A stretch of DNA of 53,433 nt. Source: Ferranicluibacter rubi. Lineage in GTDB: Bacteria; Pseudomonadota; Alphaproteobacteria; Rhizobiales; Rhizobiaceae. The notes under the pieces were generated by a model that worked only from the letters and a program-made list of their open reading frames with translations, had not been told where the DNA came from and searched no databases. The stretch is taken from positions 1-53,433 of the forward strand of contig NZ_JAANCM010000021.1 of the NCBI RefSeq assembly GCF_011603255.1. Reading direction: 5' to 3'. A program made the translations under genes and the position numbers. Shown one piece after another: positions 26,820-36,481 of this stretch (the first letter of the stretch is position 1; each line of letters starts with the position of its first letter).

Positions 26820-28070
26820 TCAGCGCGTCAGCGTCGCCACCGCTTCGACGTGGGATGACCAGAGGAATTGATCGACCGGGGTGACCTTGGTGACGCGGTA
26901 GCCGCCCTCGATGAGGATCGAGAGATCACGTGCCAGCGTCTGCGGGTTGCAGGATATGGCGACGATGGTCTTCACCGTCGAGCACGCCAGTTCGCGACAC
27001 TGCGCCTCGGCGCCGGCACGGGGCGGATCGAAGACGACGGCGTCGTAGACCTTCAGCTCGGAGGTCATCATCGGCCGGCGGAACAGGTCGCGCTTTTCGA
27101 TGCTGACGGGCTTCAGGCCTTGCGTGTTGCGGGCGGCGAGATCGAGCGCTTTCAGCGCCTTTTCCTCGCTTTCCACGGCATGCACGCGGCCCTTGCGGGC
27201 CATGCGCAGGGCGAAGGTGCCAGTGCCGGCGAAGAGGTCGGCGATCCGCTTGGCCTTGCCGAGATGCGTCATGACGAGCTCCGCCATCGCGGTTTCCGCA
27301 ACGGCGCTTGCCTGCGCAAAGCCGCCGGGCGGCGGCGAGACCGCGATGCCGTCGAAGGTGATGAGAGGCTTCAGCGGCTCGACGATCGTCTCGCCATTGA
27401 CGGCCAGCCGCGCGATACCGCGCAGTTTCAGCACGGCCTCGATCGCCTGCTGGCGGTGCCGGTCCGACAGGGCCTTGATGCCCTCGGCAGCCAGATCGAG
27501 CCCGGTCGTCGTCTCCAGCACGGTGATGCGGAACGGCTCGGCACTGGCGGCGAGCGCCGCTGCGATGATGCGGATGGCTGCGAGCCGCGACACGATGCCG
27601 GGGCTCGCGATGGGACACTCCGTTATGGAGACGATGTGATGGCTTTCCGCCTGGTTATACCCAAGCAGCAGCTCCTTCTCGGTGCGCCGCGCGGTAAAGA
27701 CCGTGCGCCGGCGCTCGCCCGGGCGGGCAATGATAAGCGGCGCCACCTCCGTCTCGATGCCGCGCGACCGCAGGGCGTCGATGACGATCTGCCGCTTGAA
27801 CGCGTGATAGAGATCGTCGCCGGCATGCTGCAGCGTGCAGCCGCCGCATGTGCCGTTCTCGCCTTCCGGCCCGAAATGCCGGCAGGCGGGCGCGACACGG
27901 TCGGGCGAGGGCGCAAGCAGGGACATCACGGTGCCCTGCTGCTTGTTGACGGCCATCGTCACCCGTTCGCCGGGAAGCGTGAATGGCACGAAGACGGGGC
28001 CGGACGGGGAGGAGACGATGCCGTCTCCCTGCAGGCCGAGCCGTTCGATCGTCGCGGTTTCCGCGCTCAT
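26820..28070 (-). CDS. 23S rRNA uracil-5-methyltransferase (RlmD/RumA-like)
   Basis: This 416-residue enzyme of the TrmA/RlmD group methylates a uridine at C5 using S-adenosylmethionine. An N-terminal TRAM-like domain is followed by the iron-sulphur cluster cysteines in ACRHFGP and GTCGGCTLQH. The methyltransferase part has ADLFAGTGTFALRMA, VVFDPPRAGAE and the catalytic Cys in AISCNPQTLARD. The exact uridine cannot be told from sequence. Its ATG overlaps the tlyA stop by four bases, indicating translational coupling in a dxs-tlyA-rlmD unit. Confidence 0.92.
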   Translation of the reverse strand: MSAETATIERLGLQGDGIVSSPSGPVFVPFTLPGERVTMAVNKQQGTVMSLLAPSPDRVAPACRHFGPEGENGTCGGCTLQHAGDDLYHAFKRQIVIDALRSRGIETEVAPLIIARPGERRRTVFTARRTEKELLLGYNQAESHHIVSITECPIASPGIVSRLAAIRIIAAALAASAEPFRITVLETTTGLDLAAEGIKALSDRHRQQAIEAVLKLRGIARLAVNGETIVEPLKPLITFDGIAVSPPPGGFAQASAVAETAMAELVMTHLGKAKRIADLFAGTGTFALRMARKGRVHAVESEEKALKALDLAARNTQGLKPVSIEKRDLFRRPMMTSELKVYDAVVFDPPRAGAEAQCRELACSTVKTIVAISCNPQTLARDLSILIEGGYRVTKVTPVDQFLWSSHVEAVATLTR

Positions 28071-28888
28071 GCCGCGTCCTCGTCGGTCTCTGTGTCGAGA
28101 TCGGCATCATCACCGTCGTTAAGGGGTTTGCGGCCGGCGAGAAGAAACTCCTCGTTGCCGTCACCGCCCGTAATGGGGGAGGGGATGAGGCCGAGGCTTT
28201 CCCAGCCCATCTCTTCCACGAGCCAGCGCTCCAGCTCCGCCGCCACCTCTGGCGCCGTCGAGGGGTCTTTCAGCAGTCCCGCCTTGCTGACGAAATCGCG
28301 GCCGGCCTCGAATTGCGGCTTCACGAGAAGAATGCAAAGCGCGCCGGGCACGGCGAGGTCGAGCGCCGGCGGCAGAGCGAGCTTCAGCGAGATGAAGGAA
28401 ACGTCGGAGACCACCATGCCGATCTCGCGGTCTTCCAGATGCTCTTCGTCGAGCACACGCGCGTTCAGGCCCTCGATATTGGTGACGCGCGGATCGGCTT
28501 CGAGGCGCGGATGGAACTGCCCGTGGCCGACATCGATGGAAATGACGTGGGCGGCACCCGCATGCAGCAGCACCTCGGTGAAGCCGCCAGTGGAGGCGCC
28601 GATATCGAGGCAGTCGAGCCCTTCCGGCGACAGCGCGAAATGATCGAGCCCGGCTTTCAGCTTCAGCGCCGCGCGCGAGACATAGGCCTGGACCGGATCG
28701 TCGATCTCGATCGTCACATCGTCGGGAAAGGTGGAGCTCGGCTTGGTGACGACGCGACCGTTCACCCGCACGGTTCCGCGCTGCACGGCATCGCGTGCGC
28801 GAGACCGGCTGGCGACGAGCCCGAGGTTGAGAACGAGCTGGTCGAGGCGGACGGTGGTTTTCGGTTCGTTTGACATGGGGCCTGTCAT
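28067..28888 (-). CDS. tlyA: TlyA family rRNA 2'-O-methyltransferase
   Basis: The protein has an N-terminal S4 RNA-binding domain (RLDQLVLNLGLVASRSRARDA, about residues 14-75) and an FtsJ-like methyltransferase domain with CLDIGASTGGFTEVLL and VKPQFEAGRD. TlyA enzymes methylate ribose 2'-OH in 16S and, in some species, 23S rRNA; haemolysin labels for them are historical. The C-terminus is acidic. ATG at 28888 is given; ATG at 28876 is equally plausible because neither has a strong ribosome site. The gene lies 85 bases downstream of dxs. Confidence 0.92.
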   Translation of the reverse strand: MTGPMSNEPKTTVRLDQLVLNLGLVASRSRARDAVQRGTVRVNGRVVTKPSSTFPDDVTIEIDDPVQAYVSRAALKLKAGLDHFALSPEGLDCLDIGASTGGFTEVLLHAGAAHVISIDVGHGQFHPRLEADPRVTNIEGLNARVLDEEHLEDREIGMVVSDVSFISLKLALPPALDLAVPGALCILLVKPQFEAGRDFVSKAGLLKDPSTAPEVAAELERWLVEEMGWESLGLIPSPITGGDGNEEFLLAGRKPLNDGDDADLDTETDEDAA

Positions 28889-28973
28889 GGCGTGTCAGGG
28901 CCCGGGTGACAAGCCTTTTGCGTCATATCGCACGGATCTCGGCGGCGTAGCGCGCCATCACAAGCGTCCGAGG

Positions 28974-30902
28974 TTAGCCCGCGGCGTCGCGGCCGACGCG
29001 CTTTTGCCCGAGCGCGCGGAAGACGGTGGAGACGATGCCGGCGCGGTCGAGGCCGGCCTGGGCATACATGGCGTCCTGCTTGCTCTGTTCCATCCAGATG
29101 TCCGGCAGCACCATCGGGCGCACCTTCAGGCCCGAATCCATCAGGCCTTCCAGCGCCAGAAACTGCAGCACATGGCTGCCGAAACCGCCGACCGAGCCTT
29201 CCTCGATGGTGATCAGCACCTCGTGCTCGCGGGCAAGGCGGCGGATGAGGTCGTGATCGAGCGGCTTTGCAAAGCGCGCATCGGCAACCGTCGTGGAAAG
29301 CCCCGAAGCATCGAGGTCTTCCGCCGCCAGCAGACAATCGGCGAGCCGCGTGCCGAAGGAGAGGAGGGCGACTTTGGTGCCTTCCTTGACGATGCGGCCG
29401 CGGCCGATCTCGAGGATCTCACCACGAACCGGCATGTCGATGCCGACGCCTTCGCCGCGCGGGTAGCGGAAGGAGATCGGACCCTCGTCATAGGCAGCGG
29501 CCGTGCGCACCATGTGCTTCAGCTCGGCCTCGTCGGCCGCGGCCATCACCACGAAGCCGGGCAGGGCGGCAAGATAGGTCGTGTCGAACGAGCCGGCATG
29601 CGTCGGGCCATCCGCACCAACGAAACCGGCGCGGTCGATGGGAAAGCGCACCGGCAGCCCCTGGATCGCAACGTCATGGACGACCTGATCGTAGCCGCGC
29701 TGCAGGAAGGTGGAGTAGAGCGCCGCGAAAGGCTTCAGCCCCTCCGTCGCAAGCCCCGCCGCAAAGGTCACGGCATGCTGCTCGGCGATGCCGACGTCGA
29801 AGATGCGGGTCGGATGCGCCAGCGCGAACTTGTCGAGCCCGGTGCCGTTCGGCATGGCGGCGGTCACGGCGACGATCCGCTCGTCCTCGTTGGCCTCCTG
29901 CACCAGCGTCTCGGCGAAGACGGCGGTATAGGACGGCGCATTCGGCTTGGCCTTGGCCTGGGCCCCGGTGATGACGTCGAAGGTGTTGACGCCATGATAT
30001 TTGTCGGCGGCGGCCTCGGCCGGCGCGTAGCCCTTGCCCTTCTGCGTCACGACATGGATCAGCACGGGGCCATGCGCATTGTCGCGCACATTGCGCAGCA
30101 CCGGCAGCAGGTGCTCGAAGGAGTGCCCGTCGATCGGCCCTATATGGTAGAAACCCAGCTCCTCGAACAGCGTGCCGCCGGTCACATAGCCGCGGGCATG
30201 CTCCACCGCGCGGGTAATCGCGCGGTCGATCGACTTGCCGAGATAGGCCGTCAGCTTCTTGCCGAGCTCGCGGAAGCCCATATAGGTCCGCCCGGAGGCA
30301 AGCCGCGCCAGATAGGCGCTCATGGCGCCGGTCGGCGGCGCGATCGACATATCGTTGTCGTTGAGGATCACGATCAGCCGGGCATCGAGCGCGCCGGCAT
30401 TGTTCAGCGCCTCATAGGCCATGCCGGCCGACATCGCCCCGTCGCCGATGACGGAGATGACGTTGCGCTTCACGCCCTGCAGCTCGGACGCCACAGCCAT
30501 GCCGAGGCCGGCCGAGATCGACGTGGAGGAGTGCGCGGCACCGAAGGGATCGTATTCGCTTTCGGCCCGGCGGGTGAAACCGGAGAGGCCGTTTTCCTGG
30601 CGCAGGGTGCGGATGCGGTCGCGGCGGCCGGTCAGGATCTTGTGCGGATAGCACTGGTGGCCGACATCGAAGATCAGCCGGTCGTGCGGCGTGTCGAACA
30701 CCTTGTGGATGGCGATGGTCAGCTCGACCACGCCGAGGCCGGCGCCCAGATGGCCGCCGGTCCGCGATACGGCGTCGATCATCTCGGCGCGCAGTTCTCC
30801 GGCAAGCTGCGTCAGGTCCTTGTCGTCGATCGCTTTCAGATCCCGGGGCAGGTTGACCTTGTCCAGAAGCGGCGTCGACGGCGGGGAGTTCGGTTGGGTC
30901 AC
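28974..30902 (-). CDS. dxs: 1-deoxy-D-xylulose-5-phosphate synthase
   Basis: DXS condenses pyruvate with glyceraldehyde 3-phosphate using thiamine diphosphate, the first step of the MEP isoprenoid pathway; the precursors would also feed the UbiA substrate. The 642-residue protein has [33 protein letters not shown], the thiamine-binding [20 protein letters not shown], and the transketolase-type middle domain with [15 protein letters not shown]. The C-terminal domain ends with the [10 protein letters not shown] tail. Start is a GTG at 30902. It heads the dxs-tlyA-rlmD transcript. Confidence 0.97.
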   Translation of the reverse strand: MTQPNSPPSTPLLDKVNLPRDLKAIDDKDLTQLAGELRAEMIDAVSRTGGHLGAGLGVVELTIAIHKVFDTPHDRLIFDVGHQCYPHKILTGRRDRIRTLRQENGLSGFTRRAESEYDPFGAAHSSTSISAGLGMAVASELQGVKRNVISVIGDGAMSAGMAYEALNNAGALDARLIVILNDNDMSIAPPTGAMSAYLARLASGRTYMGFRELGKKLTAYLGKSIDRAITRAVEHARGYVTGGTLFEELGFYHIGPIDGHSFEHLLPVLRNVRDNAHGPVLIHVVTQKGKGYAPAEAAADKYHGVNTFDVITGAQAKAKPNAPSYTAVFAETLVQEANEDERIVAVTAAMPNGTGLDKFALAHPTRIFDVGIAEQHAVTFAAGLATEGLKPFAALYSTFLQRGYDQVVHDVAIQGLPVRFPIDRAGFVGADGPTHAGSFDTTYLAALPGFVVMAAADEAELKHMVRTAAAYDEGPISFRYPRGEGVGIDMPVRGEILEIGRGRIVKEGTKVALLSFGTRLADCLLAAEDLDASGLSTTVADARFAKPLDHDLIRRLAREHEVLITIEEGSVGGFGSHVLQFLALEGLMDSGLKVRPMVLPDIWMEQSKQDAMYAQAGLDRAGIVSTVFRALGQKRVGRDAAG

Positions 30903-31167
30903 GCTGTCCTCATACCCGCGGTCGTTGGTAGGCCGCGATAGAAATCATTCGCAAAAAGGCGTCTTAATCGCAATTCGCCGGAATTGCAAAAGCCCGTCGC
31001 CGCAACATCCGCACGATGGTGCAGTGTCCGAAAAAGGCCATGCGGCGGATTGGTCGGTAAGGACGATCCGCTCCCGAATCTGCGTCAAGGGGCGCCGGTC
31101 AGGATACCGGAACCCCCGTCTCGATCCTACAACAAAGTTCAGCCTTGAATGTTCGGGGCCTGGCGCA

Positions 31168-32526
31168 TCAGGCCCGCGCGGCATTCGTCCGGCGCATAAT
31201 GGTGACGGTGGCAAGCCAGAGCACCACGCCGATGCCGAGAAGCGCGCCGGCGATGAGGTACTGGACGGGATCGCGCCCGGTCCACGGGCCGGCGAGGAAG
31301 GTGCAGGTCAGCGCGCCCAGCACCGGGAAGACCGTGGGAATGCGGAAGTGCTTGTGCTCCACCGTGTCCTTGCGCAGCACCAGCACGGCGATGTTGACGA
31401 TGGCGAAGACGCAGAGCAGCAGCAGCGCCGTCGTTCCTCCAAGTTGGGGAACGCCGCCGGCAAAGATCAGCAGGCCGATGGCCAGCAGCGTGGTAAAGCC
31501 GATGGCGATGTAGGGCGTCTGGCGTCCATGATGCACGCGGCCGAGAATGGCGGGAATGACGTCTTCGCGCGCCATGCCATAGAGCAGCCGGCTTGCCATC
31601 ATCATATTGATCAGCGCGGAGTTGGCGACCGCGAGCATGGTGATGACGCCGAAGATGCTGATGGGAAAGCCGGGCGCGCCGGCCTGCACGACCTTCAAGA
31701 GCGGCGTCTCGCCCTCGCTGAGTTCGCCGGCCGGCACGAGCGTGATGGCGGCGATGGAAACGAGCACATAGATGACGCCGGTGATGAGCAGGCCGGTCAG
31801 CAGAACCTTCGGAAAGATCCGGCTCGGATCCTTGCACTCCTCGGCCATATTGACGGAATCCTCGAAGCCCACCATGGCGAAAAAAGCGAGCGTGGTGGCG
31901 GCGATGACCGACCAGAACACGCCGCTATCCCCAGCGGGCGTAAAGGTCGTCACGCGCGACACGTCGCCCTGGCCGTGAAAGATCGCCCAGAAGCCGATGC
32001 CGATGATGATCAGCAGGCCCGTCAGCTCGATCATCGTCAGCCCGACATTCAGCTTCACGCTCTCCCCGACGCCGCGAAAGTTGATGGCGGCGACGAGTAC
32101 GAGAAACAGGACCGCGATCAGCACCACCATGCCATCGCCCACATCGAGCCCAAGCGCCGCCGTGAAGTTGGCGGAAAACGCCCGCGCCGCCGTGGAGGCC
32201 GAGGTGATGCCCGACGACATCACCGCGAAGGCGACAATGAAGGTGAGGAAATGCACGCCGAAGGCCTTGTGCGTGTAGAGCGCGGCGCCCGCAGCTTTCG
32301 GATATTTCGTCACGAGTTCGAGATAGCTGAAGGCGGTGAGCAGCGCGACGGCGAAGGCGATGAGGAAGGGCAGCCAGACGATGCCGCCGACCTTGGCCGC
32401 GACCTGTCCGGTCAGCGCATAGATGCCGGTGCCGAGAATATCGCCGATGATGAAGAGCAGCAGGAGCCCCGGCCCCATCACGCGCTTCAATTCGGGTTGC
32501 GTCGTCTGTTTCTCCTGCCCCGTCAT
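31168..32526 (-). CDS. APC superfamily amino acid permease
   Basis: The 452-residue protein has about twelve membrane helices. The first contains GPGLLLLFIIGDILGTGIYALTG, with the GTGIYAL unwound region typical of APC transporters. FAMVGFEDSVNMAEECKDP after helix six is the characteristic conserved block. It resembles cationic or general amino acid permeases; no substrate can be named. No operon partner is close by. Its position between dxs and the xseB/HDAC genes suggests insertion into a conserved neighbourhood. Confidence 0.9.
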   Translation of the reverse strand: MTGQEKQTTQPELKRVMGPGLLLLFIIGDILGTGIYALTGQVAAKVGGIVWLPFLIAFAVALLTAFSYLELVTKYPKAAGAALYTHKAFGVHFLTFIVAFAVMSSGITSASTAARAFSANFTAALGLDVGDGMVVLIAVLFLVLVAAINFRGVGESVKLNVGLTMIELTGLLIIIGIGFWAIFHGQGDVSRVTTFTPAGDSGVFWSVIAATTLAFFAMVGFEDSVNMAEECKDPSRIFPKVLLTGLLITGVIYVLVSIAAITLVPAGELSEGETPLLKVVQAGAPGFPISIFGVITMLAVANSALINMMMASRLLYGMAREDVIPAILGRVHHGRQTPYIAIGFTTLLAIGLLIFAGGVPQLGGTTALLLLCVFAIVNIAVLVLRKDTVEHKHFRIPTVFPVLGALTCTFLAGPWTGRDPVQYLIAGALLGIGVVLWLATVTIMRRTNAARA

Positions 32527-32763
32527 CGGAAACCCCTTCTCCCATGGATGTTGTTCGCAATGACATAGCTCTGCCGGCCGCGAAGGAAAGATGCATCCGG
32601 TAAGACCATGAGGAAATTCGAAATCGCCTCAGGGTTGCATATTTCCGGGTGGCACGCGGGGCGTATGATGTTGAAAGGACACGCACGGAGCATGTCCTAT
32701 TCAACGCTTTGGTAATTCGAAGCGTCTATATCCAGGTCATGACGCGGCGATAGGCGCGAACGG

Positions 32764-33960
32764 GTGGTCGGACCTCCGGCATTCGAACATGGGATGAACG
32801 GGATGCTCGCGACACTGACAGGCCTGTGCCAGCAAACGATGCGCACCGCCATTGCCGCCGATGACGATCTGGTGGCCAAAGGCCTGAACGCCAACAAGGC
32901 GCTCGCGCTTATCAAGCAGTTCTGGATGCAGACCGGGATCGAACTCGACGTCAACGTGTTCTACCTCAACCGCACGCCCCGCGCGATCGTCGAGGCGATT
33001 GGGCAGGGTTGCGTGCAGCCGACCGACAAGATTTTGCTTTTGCGCGAGGGCGACGGCACGCGCCCGCTCTTCCTCTTTGCCGGGGGCGTGAACTGCTTTC
33101 TGGAGACGCAGGACCTTGTCGATGCCTTGACCTTCGAGGGCGCGATCTACGGCATCACGCTGACGGATTTCGGCCGGCCGGCCGGCTCTCCGCCTGAGGT
33201 CGCCGACGAGGTCGAATGCGCCTATCGCGCCATGAAGACAATCCAGCCGGAGGGGCCTTATCGTCTCGCGGGTTACTCCTTCGGCGGCGTGCTGGCACTG
33301 GAGCTTGCCCGCCGGGCGCGGGTGGATGGCGACGTGATCGAGGCGCTGATGCTACTCGATCCGCCGCAGAACGATCATAGCTGGCCGCTCCTGCTCTGGG
33401 CCGGGCTGATGCGCCGGACGATCACGCGGCAGGTGAAGTCGGTGCTCGGGAAACTGGCAGGCCGCGCCCTGCGCCGCGGCAAGCCGTCGGCGGAGCGTCA
33501 AGGCGATGCCGGTGCCGAAGCCCCGCGTCCGGGTCTCGACGCCTCCGCCGCGCATCACAGCCCGCCCCGCCGGGGCCACCAGCTTTTTTTCCGCTTTCGC
33601 AATCCGCGTCACCCGGATTACCCGCTCTACGCGCCGCAATGGGCAGGCGGCTATACCCCCGCTTACGATGCCTGCGCCCGTCAATTGCTGCAGATGAAGG
33701 GCCTCTACAGGCCGAGCGTCTATGATGGACCGCTCGTCTTCTTTGCCTCGACATCCGGCTCGCCGATCGATTGCAACGCCAGGCGCATCTGGAAGGCTTA
33801 CCTGCCGGAGGCGAGATGGGTCTCGGCGTCGGGGAACCATCTCAGCATGATCGTCGCCAGAAAGGCCCGAAAGCTTGCCGCCGTGATGGACATGCATCTG
33901 CGGCTCATACCCATATCGACATCGGAAACATCCGCGCCCGCGAAAAGCGCGGCCGCCTGA
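32764..33960 (+). CDS. Carrier-like domain fused to a thioesterase
   Basis: Residues of about 1-75 resemble an acyl/peptidyl carrier domain (DDDLVAKGLNANKALALIKQ, then TPRAIVEAI). The attachment Ser expected in the GGDS-like motif is replaced: the site reads GLNA. Residues from about 85 form an alpha/beta thioesterase like those ending peptide and polyketide synthases, with the nucleophile in GYSFGG, LLDPP for the Asp and GNHLSM for the His. A disordered Arg/Pro-rich insert sits near 245-275. No synthetase genes are near, so the substrate is unknown. The GTG at 32764 is given; ATGs at 32794 and 32803 are alternatives. Confidence 0.75.
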   Translation: MVGPPAFEHGMNGMLATLTGLCQQTMRTAIAADDDLVAKGLNANKALALIKQFWMQTGIELDVNVFYLNRTPRAIVEAIGQGCVQPTDKILLLREGDGTRPLFLFAGGVNCFLETQDLVDALTFEGAIYGITLTDFGRPAGSPPEVADEVECAYRAMKTIQPEGPYRLAGYSFGGVLALELARRARVDGDVIEALMLLDPPQNDHSWPLLLWAGLMRRTITRQVKSVLGKLAGRALRRGKPSAERQGDAGAEAPRPGLDASAAHHSPPRRGHQLFFRFRNPRHPDYPLYAPQWAGGYTPAYDACARQLLQMKGLYRPSVYDGPLVFFASTSGSPIDCNARRIWKAYLPEARWVSASGNHLSMIVARKARKLAAVMDMHLRLIPISTSETSAPAKSAAA

Positions 33961-34254
33961 TCAGTTGCCGTCCAGCGGCTCCACACCCTGCGGCTTGCCG
34001 GCGCGGTCGAGGCGAATCTTCTCGATGCGGTTTTCGGCCGCGTTGAGCAGCGCTTCGCAATGCTTCTTCAGCGCTTCCCCGCGCTCGTAGAACTCGATCG
34101 AGCGGTCGAGGGCGACATCGCCGCGCTCCAGCGCCGAAACGATCGATTCCAGTTCCTCGACGGCCCGCTCGAAGGACAGCGAGGCGACATCGGCCGGGCT
34201 GGAAGGCTCCGCTGGGCCAGCGGCTGGCGATTGTGTGCGTGTTTCGTTTGCCAT
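33961..34254 (-). CDS. xseB: Exodeoxyribonuclease VII small subunit
   Basis: XseB forms exonuclease VII with the large subunit XseA, degrading single-stranded DNA. The core reads [33 protein letters not shown], a near-perfect family match. At about 97 residues it is longer than the usual 80 because of an Ala/Pro/Ser-rich N-terminal leader. ATG at 34254 has GAGGGG nine bases upstream; the ATG at 34263 overlaps the stop of the preceding HDAC-family gene by four bases and is the alternative. Its stop abuts the stop of the convergent thioesterase gene. Confidence 0.93.
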   Translation of the reverse strand: MANETRTQSPAAGPAEPSSPADVASLSFERAVEELESIVSALERGDVALDRSIEFYERGEALKKHCEALLNAAENRIEKIRLDRAGKPQGVEPLDGN

Positions 34255-34259
34255 GGCGG

Positions 34260-35189
34260 TCATCCCCTCATCAGGCGCTGGATATGAAGACCCGCCGATT
34301 CGGCGAGCCCCACGAGGTCATAGCCGCCTTCGAGCAGGCTGACGATCCGGTTGCTGGCATGCTTGCCCGCAACATCGAGCAACCGGCCGGTCGCCCAGTC
34401 GAAATCGTCGCCGACGAGGTTGATCTGCGCCAGCGGATCGCGGTGATGGGCATCGAACCCGGCCGAGATGATGATGAGATCCGGCTGGAAACGCTCGAGC
34501 GCCGGCAGCACGCGCGACTTGAACGCCTCGCGAAAATGCTCGCTGCCGGTATCGGGGGAAAGCGGCGCGTTGACGATGGTGTTGTGCGTGCCGGTCTCGT
34601 CCTTCGCGCCGGTGCCGGGATAAAGCGGCATCTGGTGCGTCGAACAGAAGAGGACGGAGGCATCGTCATAGAAGATGTCCTGCGTGCCGTTACCGTGGTG
34701 CACGTCCCAATCGACGATCGCCACGCGCTCGGCCCCGTGCACGCGCTGAGCATGCCGCGCGGCGATGGCGGCATTGTTGAAGAAGCAGAAGCCCATGGCC
34801 TTCATCTTCTCGGCATGGTGCCCGGGCGGGCGGGAGGCGACGAAGACGTTGTCGGCCTTGCCGGTGAAAACCGCGTCCACCGCAGCCACCGCGCCGCCGA
34901 TGCCGGTCAGCGCCGCCTGCAGGCTCGCGGGGCTCGCATGCGTATCGGCCTCGAAACTGTTGATGCCCTCTTCGGGGATCACCGACATCACGGCCCGCAG
35001 GTGCTCTTCCGGATGGGCGAGCAGCACGAGATCCTCGTTGCCCTGCGGTGCTTGTTTGCGGACGAGATCGGAAAACCGCTCGTGCTCCAGCGCCAGATTG
35101 AGCGCCCGCAGCCGATCCGGCCGTTCCGGGTGGCCCTCGGGCACCTGATGCTCGAGGAAGATGGGGTTTTCGTAGAGGATGGTTGTCAT
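34260..35189 (-). CDS. Histone deacetylase-family (acetylpolyamine amidohydrolase-like) protein
   Basis: This 309-residue zinc amidohydrolase has RPPGHHAE with the catalytic His pair, [15 protein letters not shown] with zinc ligands, [11 protein letters not shown] and LEGGYDL. Bacterial members remove acetyl groups from polyamines or proteins; the actual substrate here is not known. The opening [20 protein letters not shown] fits the family. ATG at 35189 is preferred over an earlier TTG. It is co-directional with and overlaps xseB, an arrangement common in rhizobia. Confidence 0.92.
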   Translation of the reverse strand: MTTILYENPIFLEHQVPEGHPERPDRLRALNLALEHERFSDLVRKQAPQGNEDLVLLAHPEEHLRAVMSVIPEEGINSFEADTHASPASLQAALTGIGGAVAAVDAVFTGKADNVFVASRPPGHHAEKMKAMGFCFFNNAAIAARHAQRVHGAERVAIVDWDVHHGNGTQDIFYDDASVLFCSTHQMPLYPGTGAKDETGTHNTIVNAPLSPDTGSEHFREAFKSRVLPALERFQPDLIIISAGFDAHHRDPLAQINLVGDDFDWATGRLLDVAGKHASNRIVSLLEGGYDLVGLAESAGLHIQRLMRG

Positions 35190-35275
35190 GGGCGCCAAGC
35201 TAGAGCGCTAAAGGGGCAGGGTCCAGCACCTTGCCGGCTTTTCCCCGCCCGTTCGCTCTTCAAGCTAGGTTCCCG

Positions 35276-35839
35276 TCAGCTCCGCTGCGGTAGCAGCGGA
35301 TAGCCGACGAGGACGGCGCGGGCGGCAAGTGCTGCGATGCCGGCCTTGAGGATGTCGCCCGGCAGGAAGACGGCATTTGCCGAGAGAGCGGCCACGAAGC
35401 CCATGCCGGTGTTGATGGCCAGCCAGATCGTGCCCATGAGGTAGACGACGCCGATGCCGCCGATGATGGAGGCGAGGAAGAAGCCGGCGATCTGGCGTGC
35501 GCCGCCCTGAGTTTCGCGAACGATCCGTTCGGCGACGAGGCCGGTGACGAAGGTGCCGACGACCCAGCCCGCGATGTAACCGCCGGTCGGGCCGGCAAGG
35601 ACGGCGAGCCCGCCGCGGCCGCCCGAAAGGACCGGCAGGCCGACGGCCACCATGAGGATGAGGAGGAGATAGGCGAGCGCACCGCGCTTGGCACCGATGA
35701 TGCAGCCGGCCAGCATGACGCCCATCGACTGCGCGGTGATCGGCACCGGCACGAAGGCCAGCGTGATCGGCGGGATGATGCCGAGGACGATGATGATGGC
35801 AGTAAACAGGGCGGTCAGAACCAGGTCGCGCGTCGACAT
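35276..35839 (-). CDS. bioY: Biotin transporter substrate-binding subunit
   Basis: BioY is the membrane S component of an ECF-type biotin importer. The 187-residue protein has about six helices; VPVPITAQSMGVMLAG and GGRGGLAVLAGPTGGYIAGW are the family signatures, and FLPGDILKAGIAAL lies near the C-terminus. bioN and bioM lie directly upstream on the same strand, so a full BioMNY transporter is encoded. Confidence 0.95.
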   Translation of the reverse strand: MSTRDLVLTALFTAIIIVLGIIPPITLAFVPVPITAQSMGVMLAGCIIGAKRGALAYLLLILMVAVGLPVLSGGRGGLAVLAGPTGGYIAGWVVGTFVTGLVAERIVRETQGGARQIAGFFLASIIGGIGVVYLMGTIWLAINTGMGFVAALSANAVFLPGDILKAGIAALAARAVLVGYPLLPQRS

Positions 35840-35875
35840 TCGCCTCTCCTTTCACGAGTTGCTGATGGAGCCCGA

Positions 35876-36481
35876 TTAGTGACGCCGCAGGCCCCGTGCG
35901 TCAATGGCCATCGCAATCATGTCGGCATCTTTCAGCGTGAGGATGATCAACGGCGCCAGCATTTTCAGCGGGCGCACGGGCAGGCCCCGCGCCGCATGCG
36001 CTTCCCGCAGGCTCTCGTAACGCGTCGAGATCTCCGGAACGAAGCGCAGCACCAGCCCCAGCGCCAGCCCGATATCGGCGGCATTGACAAGCCCCAGCCG
36101 CTCGAACGGCATCATCAGCCGGGTGATCTCCTCCATGAAGTCGCCCACCTCCGTCGAGGCCGTGACGGTGGCGGCAAGGAGAATAAGCGTGGCGAACCGG
36201 AAGAGGACGACGAGACCGTGAACCGGCGTCTCGAAGAAAGCCGTCGCCCCCGCCACAAGCCCGATGGAGACGAGCGGCCAGGCAAGCCGCGACAGGCCTT
36301 CAGAAAACGACACGCCCACAGTGGCGAAGACGAGCGCCGAGAGCAGAACCGCCCCGCCGAGAACGAACGGATCGACCGTGAGAAAGACCGCAAGGCTGGC
36401 GACGAACAGGACCGCGAGCTTGGTGCGCACGGACAGCCGGTGCAGCAGCGTCGCGCCCTCGACATGCAGGCTCTTCAGCAC
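35876..36481 (-). CDS. bioN: ECF transporter transmembrane subunit BioN
   Basis: This T component couples the ATPase BioM to BioY. The 201-residue protein has about five membrane segments and two Ala-Arg-Gly motifs, in EAHAARGLP and AIDARGLRR, which form the coupling helices that contact the ATPase. Its start overlaps the bioM stop by seven bases, and bioY follows after 36 bases. Confidence 0.93.
   Translation of the reverse strand: MLKSLHVEGATLLHRLSVRTKLAVLFVASLAVFLTVDPFVLGGAVLLSALVFATVGVSFSEGLSRLAWPLVSIGLVAGATAFFETPVHGLVVLFRFATLILLAATVTASTEVGDFMEEITRLMMPFERLGLVNAADIGLALGLVLRFVPEISTRYESLREAHAARGLPVRPLKMLAPLIILTLKDADMIAMAIDARGLRRH

Noticed and set aside
31155-31178. GGGCCTG/CAGGCCC hairpin at the permease stop
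   Set aside because: No T run follows in either direction and it overlaps the coding end; not a credible terminator.
32650-32670. TGGCAC resembling a sigma-54 -24 box before the thioesterase gene
   Set aside because: The matching TTGC at -12 is absent at the proper spacing.
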